Positions 1-7,214 are shown, numbered from the stretch's first letter. The stretch is 64,000 nucleotides of DNA from Brucella anthropi ATCC 49188 (GCF_000017405.1 NC_009667.1:1598001-1662000); one strand, 5' to 3'. Notes: generated by a model from the letters alone, not told the origin. Numbers and translations: made by a program.

Positions 1-221
1 ACTAGCTCACGCATTCGATTGCGAAGGCGAGCGCCAGCACTTCCGATTTCGGCATCGGCGGACGTACCAGACGACCGCCAATTCCCATTCAGTCGCGAGC
101 TTGTCGCACCATCGTAGCCCCGTGAAAGGACTTCAAGGACGGCACGCTGACGAACACGGCGCGCGGCAGCGCCGGGGGCAACCCATCCGATTGCCCGATC
201 CAGAAAATTTAGCTTCGTCAT
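1..221 (-). CDS. Phage portal protein, lambda gpB family (N-terminal part, runs off the left edge)
   Basis: The reading frame opens with ATG at 221-219 on the minus strand and stays open to the window edge, giving 73 residues. It begins MTKLNFLDRAIGWVAPGAAA and includes ADAEIGSAGARLRNRMRELV, the look of lambda-family portal N-termini (a leading amphipathic helix, then the ADAEI.. segment). The portal dodecamer forms the DNA entry vertex of the capsid. The ATG overlaps the stop codon of the gpW gene by one base (TAATG), so the two are translationally coupled, and the order terS-terL-gpW-portal is that of lambda. The rest of the gene lies outside the window. Confidence 0.85.
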   Translation of the reverse strand, partial: MTKLNFLDRAIGWVAPGAAARRVRQRAVLEVLSRGYDGATSSRLNGNWRSSGTSADAEIGSAGARLRNRMREL

Positions 222-424
222 TAGAACGCCGCCAAAATTCCGCGACGCCTGCGACCAGATAAGGCGGCTTTTTCGCCTTCTAACCAGTCAAGACGGGCCT
301 TGAGGTCAGCAAAAGACGGGTATTCGGTTCGCTTAACGACGCCATTCGTGCGCGTTTCGACCACCTTGACCCCTAACGTGATTGCCTCACGAATTGCCGC
401 GATTTCTTCGTCAAGTGTGGACAT
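221..424 (-). CDS. gpW-like head-tail joining protein
   Basis: A 67-residue protein with the size and layout of lambda gpW: an N-terminal helix (MSTLDEEIAAIREAI), a beta-hairpin with TRTNGVVKRTEYPS, a second helix (FADLKARLDWLEGEKAAL) and a basic RRRRG tail. gpW sits under the portal and is needed to complete the head before the tail attaches. It lies between the large terminase and the portal, as in lambda, and its stop overlaps the portal start. Family assignment is by pattern and position, not by search. Confidence 0.8.
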   Translation of the reverse strand: MSTLDEEIAAIREAITLGVKVVETRTNGVVKRTEYPSFADLKARLDWLEGEKAALSGRRRRGILAAF

Positions 425-432
425 AGCGACCT

Positions 433-2568
433 TTACCAGATGCTTTTTCGTCTTCCGCCGTCCGGGCGCATCCAGTCATCCCGGCGCGGTTGCGCGGGTG
501 GCGGTGGCTGCGGCTGTTGAGGCGGGGTTTGGTTGACGTCCTCCCGCACAGCAGGGGGCACGACCGGGGCAGGTTGCACCGGCTCAATAGTCACAAGGTC
601 CGCGCCTTCACCGACGCGAACTGTTCCTTCGGGGATCGTATGGACGCGAAGCATATAGGCCGCTGCCGCTGCCATGCTTTCGCAGTCCAAGAAGTGGTTG
701 TCCTTGTGACGCGGTATCCATTGCGCCTTACCGTTGGCGGGATTGATCTTCCGACCTTCGGAAACGATCTGGCGCGCGTAATCTTCCGTCACGCCGCCAA
801 AGATCGCACCGTCAGGCTCGACCAACCCCATAGGCAGATGAAAACTGCCGGGCCTGCCGATTTCCAAACGGACGCGGCTATGAACAAGCGACTTGAAATA
901 GTCGGTGTCCAAGTGGATCAGCGTAAGCGAGCTTTTATGCCGCTTGCCGGTATGAGCTACTTCGACCTTGGAAGGTCGTAGCGGCGTCGTTTGCGTGTCT
1001 TTACCTTTGGTGGCGAAAATCCATCGTGGATAGCGCAAGGCGAACTCATAAACGCGGTGTTCATCGCCTGCGCCTGTCTTGTTCGGACGGAAACCGCTGT
1101 CGATGAAAACGCAGTCGATCATGCGCCCGTGGATTGGCGTTAGAAGGTACGTTTCGAGTTCATCCCATACGTTGCGATCCGACGTCGGGCCGTAAATCTG
1201 GCCGAAGTCGAGCAACCATGACGAACCGCGAGCGCCGAAGCCGCGAACGACATAGATCAGCGAGCGCTTTTGAACGTCCACGCCTGCGGTAATCCGAATG
1301 ACTTCACGAGGAAGGTCGCCGATGCGGTATGGTAGCCGCTTCGTCATAACCTCTTGCCATTCAGGCGTTTCACCCAAGCCGCCGAGCGTATAACACTCAC
1401 CGAAACCGGCGTTCATAGCGGTTTGGATTTCGTTGTCGTCGCCGCTCGCTAGAGCGGACAGGTAGCGTTCGGCACGCTGACCCCATGTCCGAAAAGGACT
1501 GGCAAGACCCGATACCCAAAAGCTTAGCGTCGTACTGTCCGGCGGTGCGCCTTCGACTTCGCCGTCGCGATTGATTGTCTGACCGGGCGCGATGTACCGG
1601 CCACGATCATTCATCCAGCGCTTGGCGCTCAAATTCGACTTAACGACAGTTACGTTTTCGTCTTCATTGATTGTGCATCCGCAATGCGGGCACACAAGAT
1701 AGGCGTCGCGGCGCGCTTGCGCTGGTGTGGCGTGTTTCGGCCAATGAAGGCACGAAAAGCGCGGCACGAAGTAATCTCCGCAATGCGGACAGGGCCAAGC
1801 CCAATGATACCGCGTACCTGACTGAAAAAGGGACCAGATAGGGCTTTGAACCGCTTCCGGGTCCGCGACCTTCCAGAATTCAAGCCCGGACACAGGGTCA
1901 ATCTCCGTTTCGATATGGCCCTGCGAAGGCGTCGAAGTAACGACCGTAACGAAGTCGGCGTAAGTGTCGCCGCGCGCTTCCACAAGGCCGAGCGGATCGC
2001 CTTGCCCCTTAATGTTGGCAAGCATTTCATCGTATTCATCGACAATCGCAAGCGCTGCGGGGTCGGACTTGAGCGCCGATGAAGAGCCTGCATGAGCTAG
2101 GCGGATCGGAACGCCAGCGACGATTTTGCGCGTCTTCTTCATGCGCTTGCCGCGCTGCACCTTGCCAGAAAGGCGAGGCGCTTCATCGAGCAAGCCCATA
2201 AGGCGAGGTTCAAACTGTTCGGTTAGAAACTCTTTCGTTGGCGCGACCCACAAAATAGGTGCGGGCCGCTGGTCGAGCCGGTGGCCGACGATATCAAGTT
2301 CGCTGTCCGTCTTGCCCATCTGAGCGCCGAAGACGCCAACGACACGGCTTGCGCCGCTGCTATCGACTGCGCGTTCAAATGGGATGACGTAAGGCGTTAG
2401 ACTAGGTTCGCGTGGACCGGGGACGCCCGCGCTTGCGGGGTATTGCCTGTTCTCCCTCGCCCACTGATCCGGTGTCAGCTTCGGCGGCACTTCCAAAAAC
2501 GTCGCCGCCCGTTCGAAGAGTTGCGACGGATGACCGGAGCGCGGACGCCATGCGGTTGCGGCTTGCAT
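433..2568 (-). CDS. Terminase large subunit, GpA family
   Basis: About 711 residues. Near the N-terminus is the GpA hallmark LTPDQWARENR followed by a PGP..PYVIPF segment, then a Walker-A-like GAQMGKT, a Walker B AIVDEYDE, two CxxC pairs typical of the family (CPHCGDYF and CPHCGC), and in the C-terminal nuclease half VFIDSGFRP. It is the ATPase motor and nuclease that cuts and packages DNA. I place the start at ATG 2568 (MQAATAW) because AAGGAAA precedes it closely. An earlier in-frame ATG at 2604 lacks such a site. It overlaps the small terminase gene by about 167 bp in another frame, which is unusually long. Confidence 0.92.
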   Translation of the reverse strand: MQAATAWRPRSGHPSQLFERAATFLEVPPKLTPDQWARENRQYPASAGVPGPREPSLTPYVIPFERAVDSSGASRVVGVFGAQMGKTDSELDIVGHRLDQRPAPILWVAPTKEFLTEQFEPRLMGLLDEAPRLSGKVQRGKRMKKTRKIVAGVPIRLAHAGSSSALKSDPAALAIVDEYDEMLANIKGQGDPLGLVEARGDTYADFVTVVTSTPSQGHIETEIDPVSGLEFWKVADPEAVQSPIWSLFQSGTRYHWAWPCPHCGDYFVPRFSCLHWPKHATPAQARRDAYLVCPHCGCTINEDENVTVVKSNLSAKRWMNDRGRYIAPGQTINRDGEVEGAPPDSTTLSFWVSGLASPFRTWGQRAERYLSALASGDDNEIQTAMNAGFGECYTLGGLGETPEWQEVMTKRLPYRIGDLPREVIRITAGVDVQKRSLIYVVRGFGARGSSWLLDFGQIYGPTSDRNVWDELETYLLTPIHGRMIDCVFIDSGFRPNKTGAGDEHRVYEFALRYPRWIFATKGKDTQTTPLRPSKVEVAHTGKRHKSSLTLIHLDTDYFKSLVHSRVRLEIGRPGSFHLPMGLVEPDGAIFGGVTEDYARQIVSEGRKINPANGKAQWIPRHKDNHFLDCESMAAAAAYMLRVHTIPEGTVRVGEGADLVTIEPVQPAPVVPPAVREDVNQTPPQQPQPPPPAQPRRDDWMRPDGGRRKSIW

Positions 2569-2974
2569 CGATTTCCTTTTCGATAAGCCTGCGCGTCGGC
2601 ACATCGCGCGTTACTCGCGCTGGCAGGCCGCTAAGTTCGGCAACCACCACACCAAGAAGGAAATCTTGGGCGGCTGTTGCGTCGTCGGTTGGGATAAGCT
2701 CGCGTTTCTTTTCCGCGATACGAATTTGAATTTCCTCTGCGCGGGCATCGCGCACGCGGTTATCGGCAGAGGTTTTGTTCTGGTTCTTATTGTCTTCGCG
2801 TAGGGACTTGATGTAGCCCTGCACCACGCCGACGAACGGAACCTTCCCGCGTGAAGGACGGGGGAAATACCCGGCCTTCGATAGTTGCCGGATACGCTCT
2901 TCGGAAATCATAAGAAGGCGCGCGGCCTGTCCAATGGAAATCAGGCCGCTACCCGGTTCGGTTTCGTCTGCCAT
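2402..2974 (-). CDS. Terminase small subunit, Nu1-type
   Basis: A 190-residue protein with an N-terminal winged-helix/MerR-like DNA-binding region (SIGQAARLLMISEERIRQL, then GYFPRP.RGKVPF) as in lambda Nu1, a charged central helix (RAEEIQIRIAEKKRELIPTDD) and a C-terminal region ending KRGRPRSTRT. Nu1-type subunits recognise cos and recruit the large subunit. The start directly abuts the stop of the methyltransferase gene upstream, and the 3' end overlaps terL. Confidence 0.88.
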   Translation of the reverse strand: MADETEPGSGLISIGQAARLLMISEERIRQLSKAGYFPRPSRGKVPFVGVVQGYIKSLREDNKNQNKTSADNRVRDARAEEIQIRIAEKKRELIPTDDATAAQDFLLGVVVAELSGLPARVTRDVPTRRLIEKEIDASRNRMASALRSSVATLRTGGDVFGSAAEADTGSVGEGEQAIPRKRGRPRSTRT

Positions 2975-3660
2975 TAGATTGCGGGTCGCTCATAGATAAA
3001 TCCGGCAAAGTCACCAAAGCGGAAGATCGGATCGAAGCCGGGAAGCTCCGCTTCCGTCATCGGTCTTTGGACGCCTGCCAGAGACAGTTCTTTTTGAATA
3101 ATTTCGTCCGCCGGAGCGCCGTTTTCGTACTTTGCCGCAAGCGTAAGACGATAGATCACTGAGCCTAAATGACCGGCGCGCGCGGCCATCTTGTCGAAGA
3201 CAAGAACAGCACCGCCCGGCTGGATCGCATTGACCATCCGACGAACTACGCCCGCGCGATCCGCAACAGGAACGAACATCAAAGCCAAGAAGGCGACGAT
3301 CAAATCAGGCTTGTAAGGTTGGAAATCGAACGCCAAAACGTCGGAAACGATCATTTCGCCGGGGGCTTGATAACGCTCCGCCATATCGGCAGCATTGTCG
3401 ATAGCAATCAACCGAGCTTGACGATCCGAAAGGGTCTTCGCAATGGCGCGACCGACATTGCCGGTTGAAGCTCCAACGTCAATTACCGTACCGTTTTCAG
3501 GCACATAATGGCGGGCGACGTGAGCGACAATACCCGTTGCGATATCGTACCACGGCAGTTGTTCGCGCACATGGCTATCAAATGCCGCTGCTACTTCTGG
3601 CGTCTTGAAAGTCCAGTTCTCCGGTATCTCGAATGTTTTTCCATGCGAATTGCTGGACAT
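2974..3660 (-). CDS. Class I SAM-dependent methyltransferase
   Basis: 228 residues. Motif I is VIDVGASTGNVG (about residues 61-72), followed by an acidic residue at the end of strand 2 (LIAIDNA), a motif IV-like PDLIVAFLALMFVP, and GGAVLVFDK. The fold resembles CmoA/UbiE-like methyltransferases. The substrate cannot be read from sequence. It is cotranscribed with the terminase genes and sits near a C5 cytosine methyltransferase, so a role in nucleic-acid or nucleotide modification is possible but unproved. The start is preceded by GTTGGAAAAAT, which may serve as both ribosome binding site and part of the repeated phage motif. Confidence 0.75.
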   Translation of the reverse strand: MSSNSHGKTFEIPENWTFKTPEVAAAFDSHVREQLPWYDIATGIVAHVARHYVPENGTVIDVGASTGNVGRAIAKTLSDRQARLIAIDNAADMAERYQAPGEMIVSDVLAFDFQPYKPDLIVAFLALMFVPVADRAGVVRRMVNAIQPGGAVLVFDKMAARAGHLGSVIYRLTLAAKYENGAPADEIIQKELSLAGVQRPMTEAELPGFDPIFRFGDFAGFIYERPAI

Positions 3661-3726
3661 ATTTTTCCAACCACTTTTTAGTCATTTCCAACGGCGCTAG
3701 GCGTCGGGATTTGATGGAGATTGAAA
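3661..3726. promoter_or_regulatory. Divergent promoter region with two TTTCCAAC boxes
   Basis: Exact TTTCCAAC copies lie at 3664-3671 and 3685-3692, in direct orientation and 21 bp apart, about two helical turns. They lie between the minus-strand methyltransferase/terminase genes and the plus-strand gene at 3727. The same octamer recurs in other prophage intergenic regions at 8578, 8621 and 26529-26598. The copy at 3664 also overlaps the likely ribosome binding site of the leftward gene. Confidence 0.5.
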
Positions 3727-4287
3727 ATGACGAATTTGACTTCCGTAGAAGTGTCCAAGCTCACAGCAATTGTTACCGGCGGCGTATTCCACCGCTCCGC
3801 AACTCGTACCGAAGCGGTTAATCGCTTCCAGCGCGTTTGCGACGAAGCAAAGATCGCTTCACCGCTGATCTTTCTCGAAAAGCCGTTTGATATCGCTTCC
3901 GCCGAATTGTCGGTCGCGGTTAGCACTTGCAAGTCGCAGGTCGCCGAGGCTCCGCAGTCGCAATTGTCGTTCGAAGAGAACGAAGCGGAGGTCGTCAATT
4001 TCAGCGCTGCACGCAGCCTTATTCGTTCATCCGCTATCGATCTGGCTATCGCGACCAAGCCGCAGCCAAAGAAAGAAGCCAAAGAGCCGAAGGAACCGAC
4101 CAAGCGCGAAGTTATGCTTGATATGGTATGTAGTCCGGAAGGCGCTACCGAAGCCGAAATCTGCGAGCGGATCGGCTGGAAAGCCTGCGCGACGACGCTC
4201 AAGCGAGCCGCAAAGGCCGCTAACGTTACTCTTCGCCTTGAGCGCCAGAAAGGCGCGAAATCACGCTTCTTCGGCACGCGGCCATAA
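3727..4287 (+). CDS. DUF3489-like HTH protein of unknown role
   Basis: 186 residues. The C-terminal third (TKREVMLDMVCSPEGATEAEICERIGW, then TTLKRAAKAANVTLRLERQ) resembles the DUF3489 winged-helix arrangement, a putative DNA-binding module common in alphaproteobacterial mobile elements. The middle is a charged linker (QPKKEAKEPKEPTKRE). ATG 3727 is chosen because GGAG lies eight bases upstream. A TTG two codons earlier is less likely. It is the only plus-strand gene within the leftward block, so it is probably expressed separately from the packaging genes. Confidence 0.65.
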   Translation: MTNLTSVEVSKLTAIVTGGVFHRSATRTEAVNRFQRVCDEAKIASPLIFLEKPFDIASAELSVAVSTCKSQVAEAPQSQLSFEENEAEVVNFSAARSLIRSSAIDLAIATKPQPKKEAKEPKEPTKREVMLDMVCSPEGATEAEICERIGWKACATTLKRAAKAANVTLRLERQKGAKSRFFGTRP

Positions 4288-4296
4288 CCCGCGTGC

Positions 4297-5541
4297 TTAC
4301 CTGCCGATCTTGGCTAGAATTTCATCGCGAACGGTTGCCGCTATATGGCTCATCATTACCGGCGGCACCGCTCTTCCAATCCGTTCCCATTGCTGCGCAT
4401 AGGTTCCGGTTAGCTTGAAGTCGTCGGGAAAACCGCCGATCCGCCGAAGCTCCGCGATACTGAACTTTCTCTTTTCAGTCGGATGCGTCACACCAGCGAG
4501 TGAAGCCGTCCCGCCCGCCGCCGTAATTGTCGGCGACGGTTCGTTAGGGTCGGGCCGTACAAGCTGAAAATAGCGATCTGATTGACCGCCGGGATTTAGC
4601 TTGTCCCATTCTTCACCGATAGCAAAACGCCCGATATCGGCTTCCGCTTCGACCGTAACTGCTATTCCGTTCGTCAACCATGGCAGCGCGTCGCTGATCG
4701 AATAGCGATACGAAAGAGGCTTAGGAAAGACCGGATTTAGGCCAAGGTCTTCGCGAACGCCCATAAAGATTAGACGCTGCCGCGCCTGCGGTACGCCAAG
4801 CCATTGAGCGTCAAGCAAACGCGCTTCAACCCGATATCCGCACGCCTTGAGCGCTGCAAGGATTTCGAGGAAATAGCCCTTTGCCGTGCCTTTGATTAGG
4901 CCGCTGACGTTCTCCGCAACGAAGACCTTCGGCTTGAGTTGGCGCAGAAGCCGAGCGTATTCGAAGAATAGATCATCGACGCGCTGTTCACTGTCGGAAT
5001 ACTTCTTTACCTGCCCCCACGCCTTTTCGCGCTTGCCTGCCGTCGAGAAAGACGCGCAAGGAGGCGAGCCGTCGAAAACGTCAAGTTCGCCCGGCTTGAG
5101 GCCGGTCGCTGCAAGGATTTCGTCTGCCGTGACCTGCCGGATATCGCGACCGTCAACAATCGTTCCGGGCCGCGCGTTGGCAAGGTACGTTTCGCGAGCG
5201 GCTTCGATAAACTCGGAAGCGAAAAGTACACGAAAGCCCGCCATGCGATAGCCGGTTGAAGAGCCGCCACAGCCTGCAAAAGTCGAGATTACGTTATAGC
5301 CGTTCCACGGCATCGCGCTGACGTCGCTCATGAGCGGTACTTGATACGGCGGCTTGTCCAAGCTGGTCATAGGTCGATCCTTGCCGTCGCGCTCAATAAC
5401 GATATGGACCGGGCGACCGGCAACAATCGCAGGTGACGGCGTATCGGTGCAGTCAATAAATTCATGAGCGGTGCCGGGGAACTTACGCGCGCCCGGCGTG
5501 TCCTTGAGCAAGCCTACTTGGCGCTCAATCCAAATCCGCAC
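4297..5541 (-). CDS. DNA (cytosine-5) methyltransferase
   Basis: 414 residues with the C5-methyltransferase motifs in order: I FAGCGGSSTGY (about 88-98), IV GSPPCASFS with catalytic Cys near 162, VI FVAENVSGL (about 207-215), VIII QARQRLIFMG, IX RRIGGFPDDF and X IGRAVPPVMM. It methylates cytosine in a specific DNA sequence, which cannot be inferred here. Translation appears to start at GTG 5541, three bases past the stop of the ParB-like gene, and gives about 85 residues before motif I, a longer N-terminus than usual. There is no adjacent restriction enzyme, so it is probably an orphan phage methylase that protects against host restriction or marks phage DNA. Confidence 0.92.
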   Translation of the reverse strand: MRIWIERQVGLLKDTPGARKFPGTAHEFIDCTDTPSPAIVAGRPVHIVIERDGKDRPMTSLDKPPYQVPLMSDVSAMPWNGYNVISTFAGCGGSSTGYRMAGFRVLFASEFIEAARETYLANARPGTIVDGRDIRQVTADEILAATGLKPGELDVFDGSPPCASFSTAGKREKAWGQVKKYSDSEQRVDDLFFEYARLLRQLKPKVFVAENVSGLIKGTAKGYFLEILAALKACGYRVEARLLDAQWLGVPQARQRLIFMGVREDLGLNPVFPKPLSYRYSISDALPWLTNGIAVTVEAEADIGRFAIGEEWDKLNPGGQSDRYFQLVRPDPNEPSPTITAAGGTASLAGVTHPTEKRKFSIAELRRIGGFPDDFKLTGTYAQQWERIGRAVPPVMMSHIAATVRDEILAKIGR

Positions 5542-5542
5542 T

Positions 5543-6079
5543 TCACTTTACCTTGCCTGACCATTGATACCCGCATTTCGGGCACTGGTGTTCGGTTGCA
5601 ATATCCTCGCCGTAAGATGGAAACTCTTCCGGCGCGGAAGGCGCTTTCGCCTCTGCGAAAAGCTTGCCGATTTCCTTATCGTCAAAGCCCATCATGTCGG
5701 CGCTGAATTCACCTTCGGAAAGAAGGTTATCAAGCTCGATTTTGAGAAGCTCTTCATCCCAACCGCCGCCAATCTCGGAAAGCTTGTTATCGGCAATGGT
5801 GTAAGCGCGTCTTTTCTCTTCCGACCAATCGCGAGCCACAACGACCGGCACTTCTTCAAGAGCAAGATACTTCGCAGCAAGCACGCGGCCATGACCTGCA
5901 ATGATCGTACCGTCTTCCGCTACAAGAACCGGCATTGTGAAGCCGAATTCTTCGATAGATTTCGCTAGTTTTTTGACCTGATTATCCGAATGCTTCTTAG
6001 CGTTTCGAGCATACGGAATAAGGTCTTCAACAGCCCACATTTCGGCGCTTGCAGCGAGGTTATTGACGGCGCTTGTCAT
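5543..6079 (-). CDS. ParB/Srx-fold nuclease-domain protein with C-terminal zinc ribbon
   Basis: 178 residues. Residues about 15-95 carry the ParB N-terminal pattern: LIPYARNAKKHSDNQVKKLA, then VAEDGTIIAGHGRVLAAKYLALEEVPVVVAR with the GHGR motif. The tail carries QCPKCGYQW, a possible zinc-binding site. This subfamily is often found beside phage DNA methyltransferases, as here, where the C5 methyltransferase follows within three bases. It is not a chromosome-partition ParB (too short, no ParA partner). The likely start ATG 6079 has AGGAAGAGA upstream. Confidence 0.85.
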   Translation of the reverse strand: MTSAVNNLAASAEMWAVEDLIPYARNAKKHSDNQVKKLAKSIEEFGFTMPVLVAEDGTIIAGHGRVLAAKYLALEEVPVVVARDWSEEKRRAYTIADNKLSEIGGGWDEELLKIELDNLLSEGEFSADMMGFDDKEIGKLFAEAKAPSAPEEFPSYGEDIATEHQCPKCGYQWSGKVK

Positions 6080-6192
6080 GCGTTCTCTTCCTAAAACAAA
6101 ATCCGAATTGCAAAATCGGAAATACGCTCAAAAACCGGGGCCGTGTTGCCCGCTAGGGTTGGCCCCTTTCGAAAGATCGTTCACACCCCGGA

Positions 6193-6218
6193 GGGGGCGG
6201 GCGGGGTCGGGGCGGGGG
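6193..6218 (+). other. G-quadruplex motif
   Basis: Five G-tracts of 5, 3, 4, 4 and 5 bases (6193-6197, 6199-6201, 6203-6206, 6209-6212, 6214-6218) are separated by loops of only 1, 1, 2 and 1 bases. Very short loops favour a stable parallel quadruplex. On the minus strand, which is the coding direction of the neighbouring genes, it reads as C-runs. Confidence 0.6.
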
Positions 6219-6283
6219 TCGAAAAGCAGGGCCGCGCGTCAGTCGTGCCAGCACGCAGTAGGTACACGGTCGGTTGCGGACGG

Positions 6284-6512
6284 GTCGCTATAGGTGACGT
6301 CGCTATAGGTAGGGGCCTTGATCAAATAGGCATAGACGCAAGGCGAATAGGCGGACGGGCTTACGAAGGCACGGTCTACTTGCCTATAGCTAGCGGTACG
6401 CAAGGCAAGAGGTTCTTGCTTTGGCTCCGCGCGCGTCGCGCGCCTGCGGCGCGCCGCGCTTTGTTCTACCTATAGCGATTGTTCTTATAAGTGTTGGTTC
6501 TCTTCCTATAGG
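6284..6512. repeat. CTATAG-core octamer cluster
   Basis: GCTATAGG occurs twice within a tandem 12-bp repeat GTCGCTATAGGT (6284-6295 and 6299-6310, spaced 15 bp). Its exact reverse complement CCTATAGC occurs at 6383-6390 and 6469-6476, and a palindromic version CCTATAGG lies at 6505-6512. Weaker relatives (AATAGGC, GCCTATCGG) lie between. The arrangement resembles multi-copy operator or iteron binding sites for an unidentified protein. Confidence 0.55.
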
Positions 6513-6614
6513 CGAAAGGGTCAACGGTCTTCTTGCGGCTAAGGTTCGCCGCAACATTTTCCCGTGGACTTTTTGCCTATCGGGGCACAGGGGCAAATAG
6601 GCCCCCCCCTTTTT

Positions 6615-6854
6615 TTAGCTGAGGCCCGCGCGTACCGCCGCATCCTTGGCTTCAAGGAGCTTGCGCAAGGCAACGGTACGTTCGGGATTGCGGGGCGTCG
6701 TTTCTACGATCTGGTGCGCAAGGTCACAGAATGGCTTGGAACGGTTCCGAAGGACTTCCGGCAGGTGTGCATAATGGAAGTAGCGCAAGATATGATCCTG
6801 CGCGATTTGCTCTTCGGTAAACTCAGCGGGCGCAGGATGGATTGCTTCGGACAT
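6615..6854 (-). CDS. Acb2/Tad1-hairpin-like small protein (candidate anti-CBASS/Thoeris sponge)
   Basis: 79 residues, mostly helical. The segment from HILRYFHYAHLPEVLR through FCDLAHQIVETTPRNPERTVALRKLLEAKDAAVRA resembles the small phage proteins grouped as Acb2/Tad1 hairpin domain, whose relatives typically read RFTYH..P..Y..IR..AKELA..I....P.SREK.LAL..LEEA..WANAAIAR. Acb2 proteins bind cyclic nucleotides made by CBASS and so disarm that defence. The resemblance is from memory of the pattern, and function here is inference. The gene stands alone beside the phage tRNA gene. Confidence 0.5.
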   Translation of the reverse strand: MSEAIHPAPAEFTEEQIAQDHILRYFHYAHLPEVLRNRSKPFCDLAHQIVETTPRNPERTVALRKLLEAKDAAVRAGLS

Positions 6855-6880
6855 AGGTTTTCTCTCTTCTTAGACTGGAT

Positions 6881-6958
6881 TGGTTGCGGGGGCGTGGATC
6901 GAACACGCGTTCATTCCGGGCATGAGCCGGTCGCCAAGTCCACTTGACATTCCCCGCG
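6881..6958 (-). tRNA. Phage-encoded initiator-like tRNA, anticodon CAU
   Basis: On the minus strand a 78-nt cloverleaf can be drawn. The acceptor is CGCGGGG against CCCCGCA with discriminator A and an encoded CCA end. The 1-72 pair is the C-A mismatch that marks bacterial initiator tRNA. The D stem is GTCA/TGGC with GG in the loop. The anticodon arm is CCGG-CTCATGC-CCGG with CAT at 34-36 and T33. The T arm is a perfect GCGTG/CACGC stem with loop TTCGATC. Oddities are a three-base linker between acceptor and D stem, an A-A at 27-43, CGG rather than GGG before the loop, and a six-base variable region. The acceptor end matches tRNA-fMet, while the arms diverge. Confidence 0.75.
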
Positions 6959-6968
6959 TCGCCGCGCG

Positions 6969-7214
6969 CTACGCGCGCTTGATTGTCGAAGTATTGATAT
7001 GCGCCATACCGAAGCCGAGCCATTCGATTGTCAGGGACATAACGGTATGAGTGCCGTTGGTATCTCCCGTTGCCGGATCGTGGTCGGCTGGTTCGCCGTC
7101 GAAGTGGCAAGGGATACGCTCGTATCCGATAAAAGGCAGGATATGGCCGAATAGCAGACAGCCGCCAAACATAGGCCCGCGACCGGGGAGCCATTCGTAA
7201 AACTTCGTTTTCAT
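6969..7214 (-). CDS. Hypothetical protein, 81 aa
   Basis: Not recognised. It starts MKTKFYEWLPGRGPMFGGCLLFGHILPFIGYERIP. The hydrophobic stretch is short and glycine-rich, and the C-terminal half (THTVMSLTIEWLGFGMAHI) looks like a beta-hairpin. It overlaps the upstream HTH gene by four bases, so it is probably cotranscribed, and the initiator-like tRNA follows 10 bp after its stop. Confidence 0.6.
   Translation of the reverse strand: MKTKFYEWLPGRGPMFGGCLLFGHILPFIGYERIPCHFDGEPADHDPATGDTNGTHTVMSLTIEWLGFGMAHINTSTIKRA

Larger units (their letters stand above)
6080..6614. promoter_or_regulatory. 535-bp non-coding region with G-rich and CTATAG repeat arrays
   Basis: No convincing gene is seen here. 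It contains, left to right, the leader of the ParB-like gene, a run of five G-tracts (6193-6218), clustered CTATAG-core octamers (6284-6512), a GC-only alternating tract (about 6427-6460), an inverted repeat TTGCGGC/GCCGCAA (about 6532-6553), and a homopolymeric junction of eight C followed by seven T (6602-6616) ending at the stop codon of the next minus-strand gene. Such density is unusual for this otherwise tightly packed prophage. Confidence 0.55.

Noticed and set aside
433..981. Plus-strand open frame of 163 residues opposite the large terminase
   Set aside because: It lies wholly antisense to a terminase with all its motifs, has no ribosome binding site and looks like the shadow of a coding sequence of high GC content.
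5543..6079. Chromosome-partition ParB
   Set aside because: It is short, has no ParA partner and no central HTH of ParB. The gene belongs with a methyltransferase as a ParB/Srx-fold phage protein.
6823..7194. 123-residue arginine-rich minus-strand frame across the initiator-like tRNA
   Set aside because: It crosses the tRNA structure and overlaps the 6969 gene in another frame. The composition is that of a shadow.
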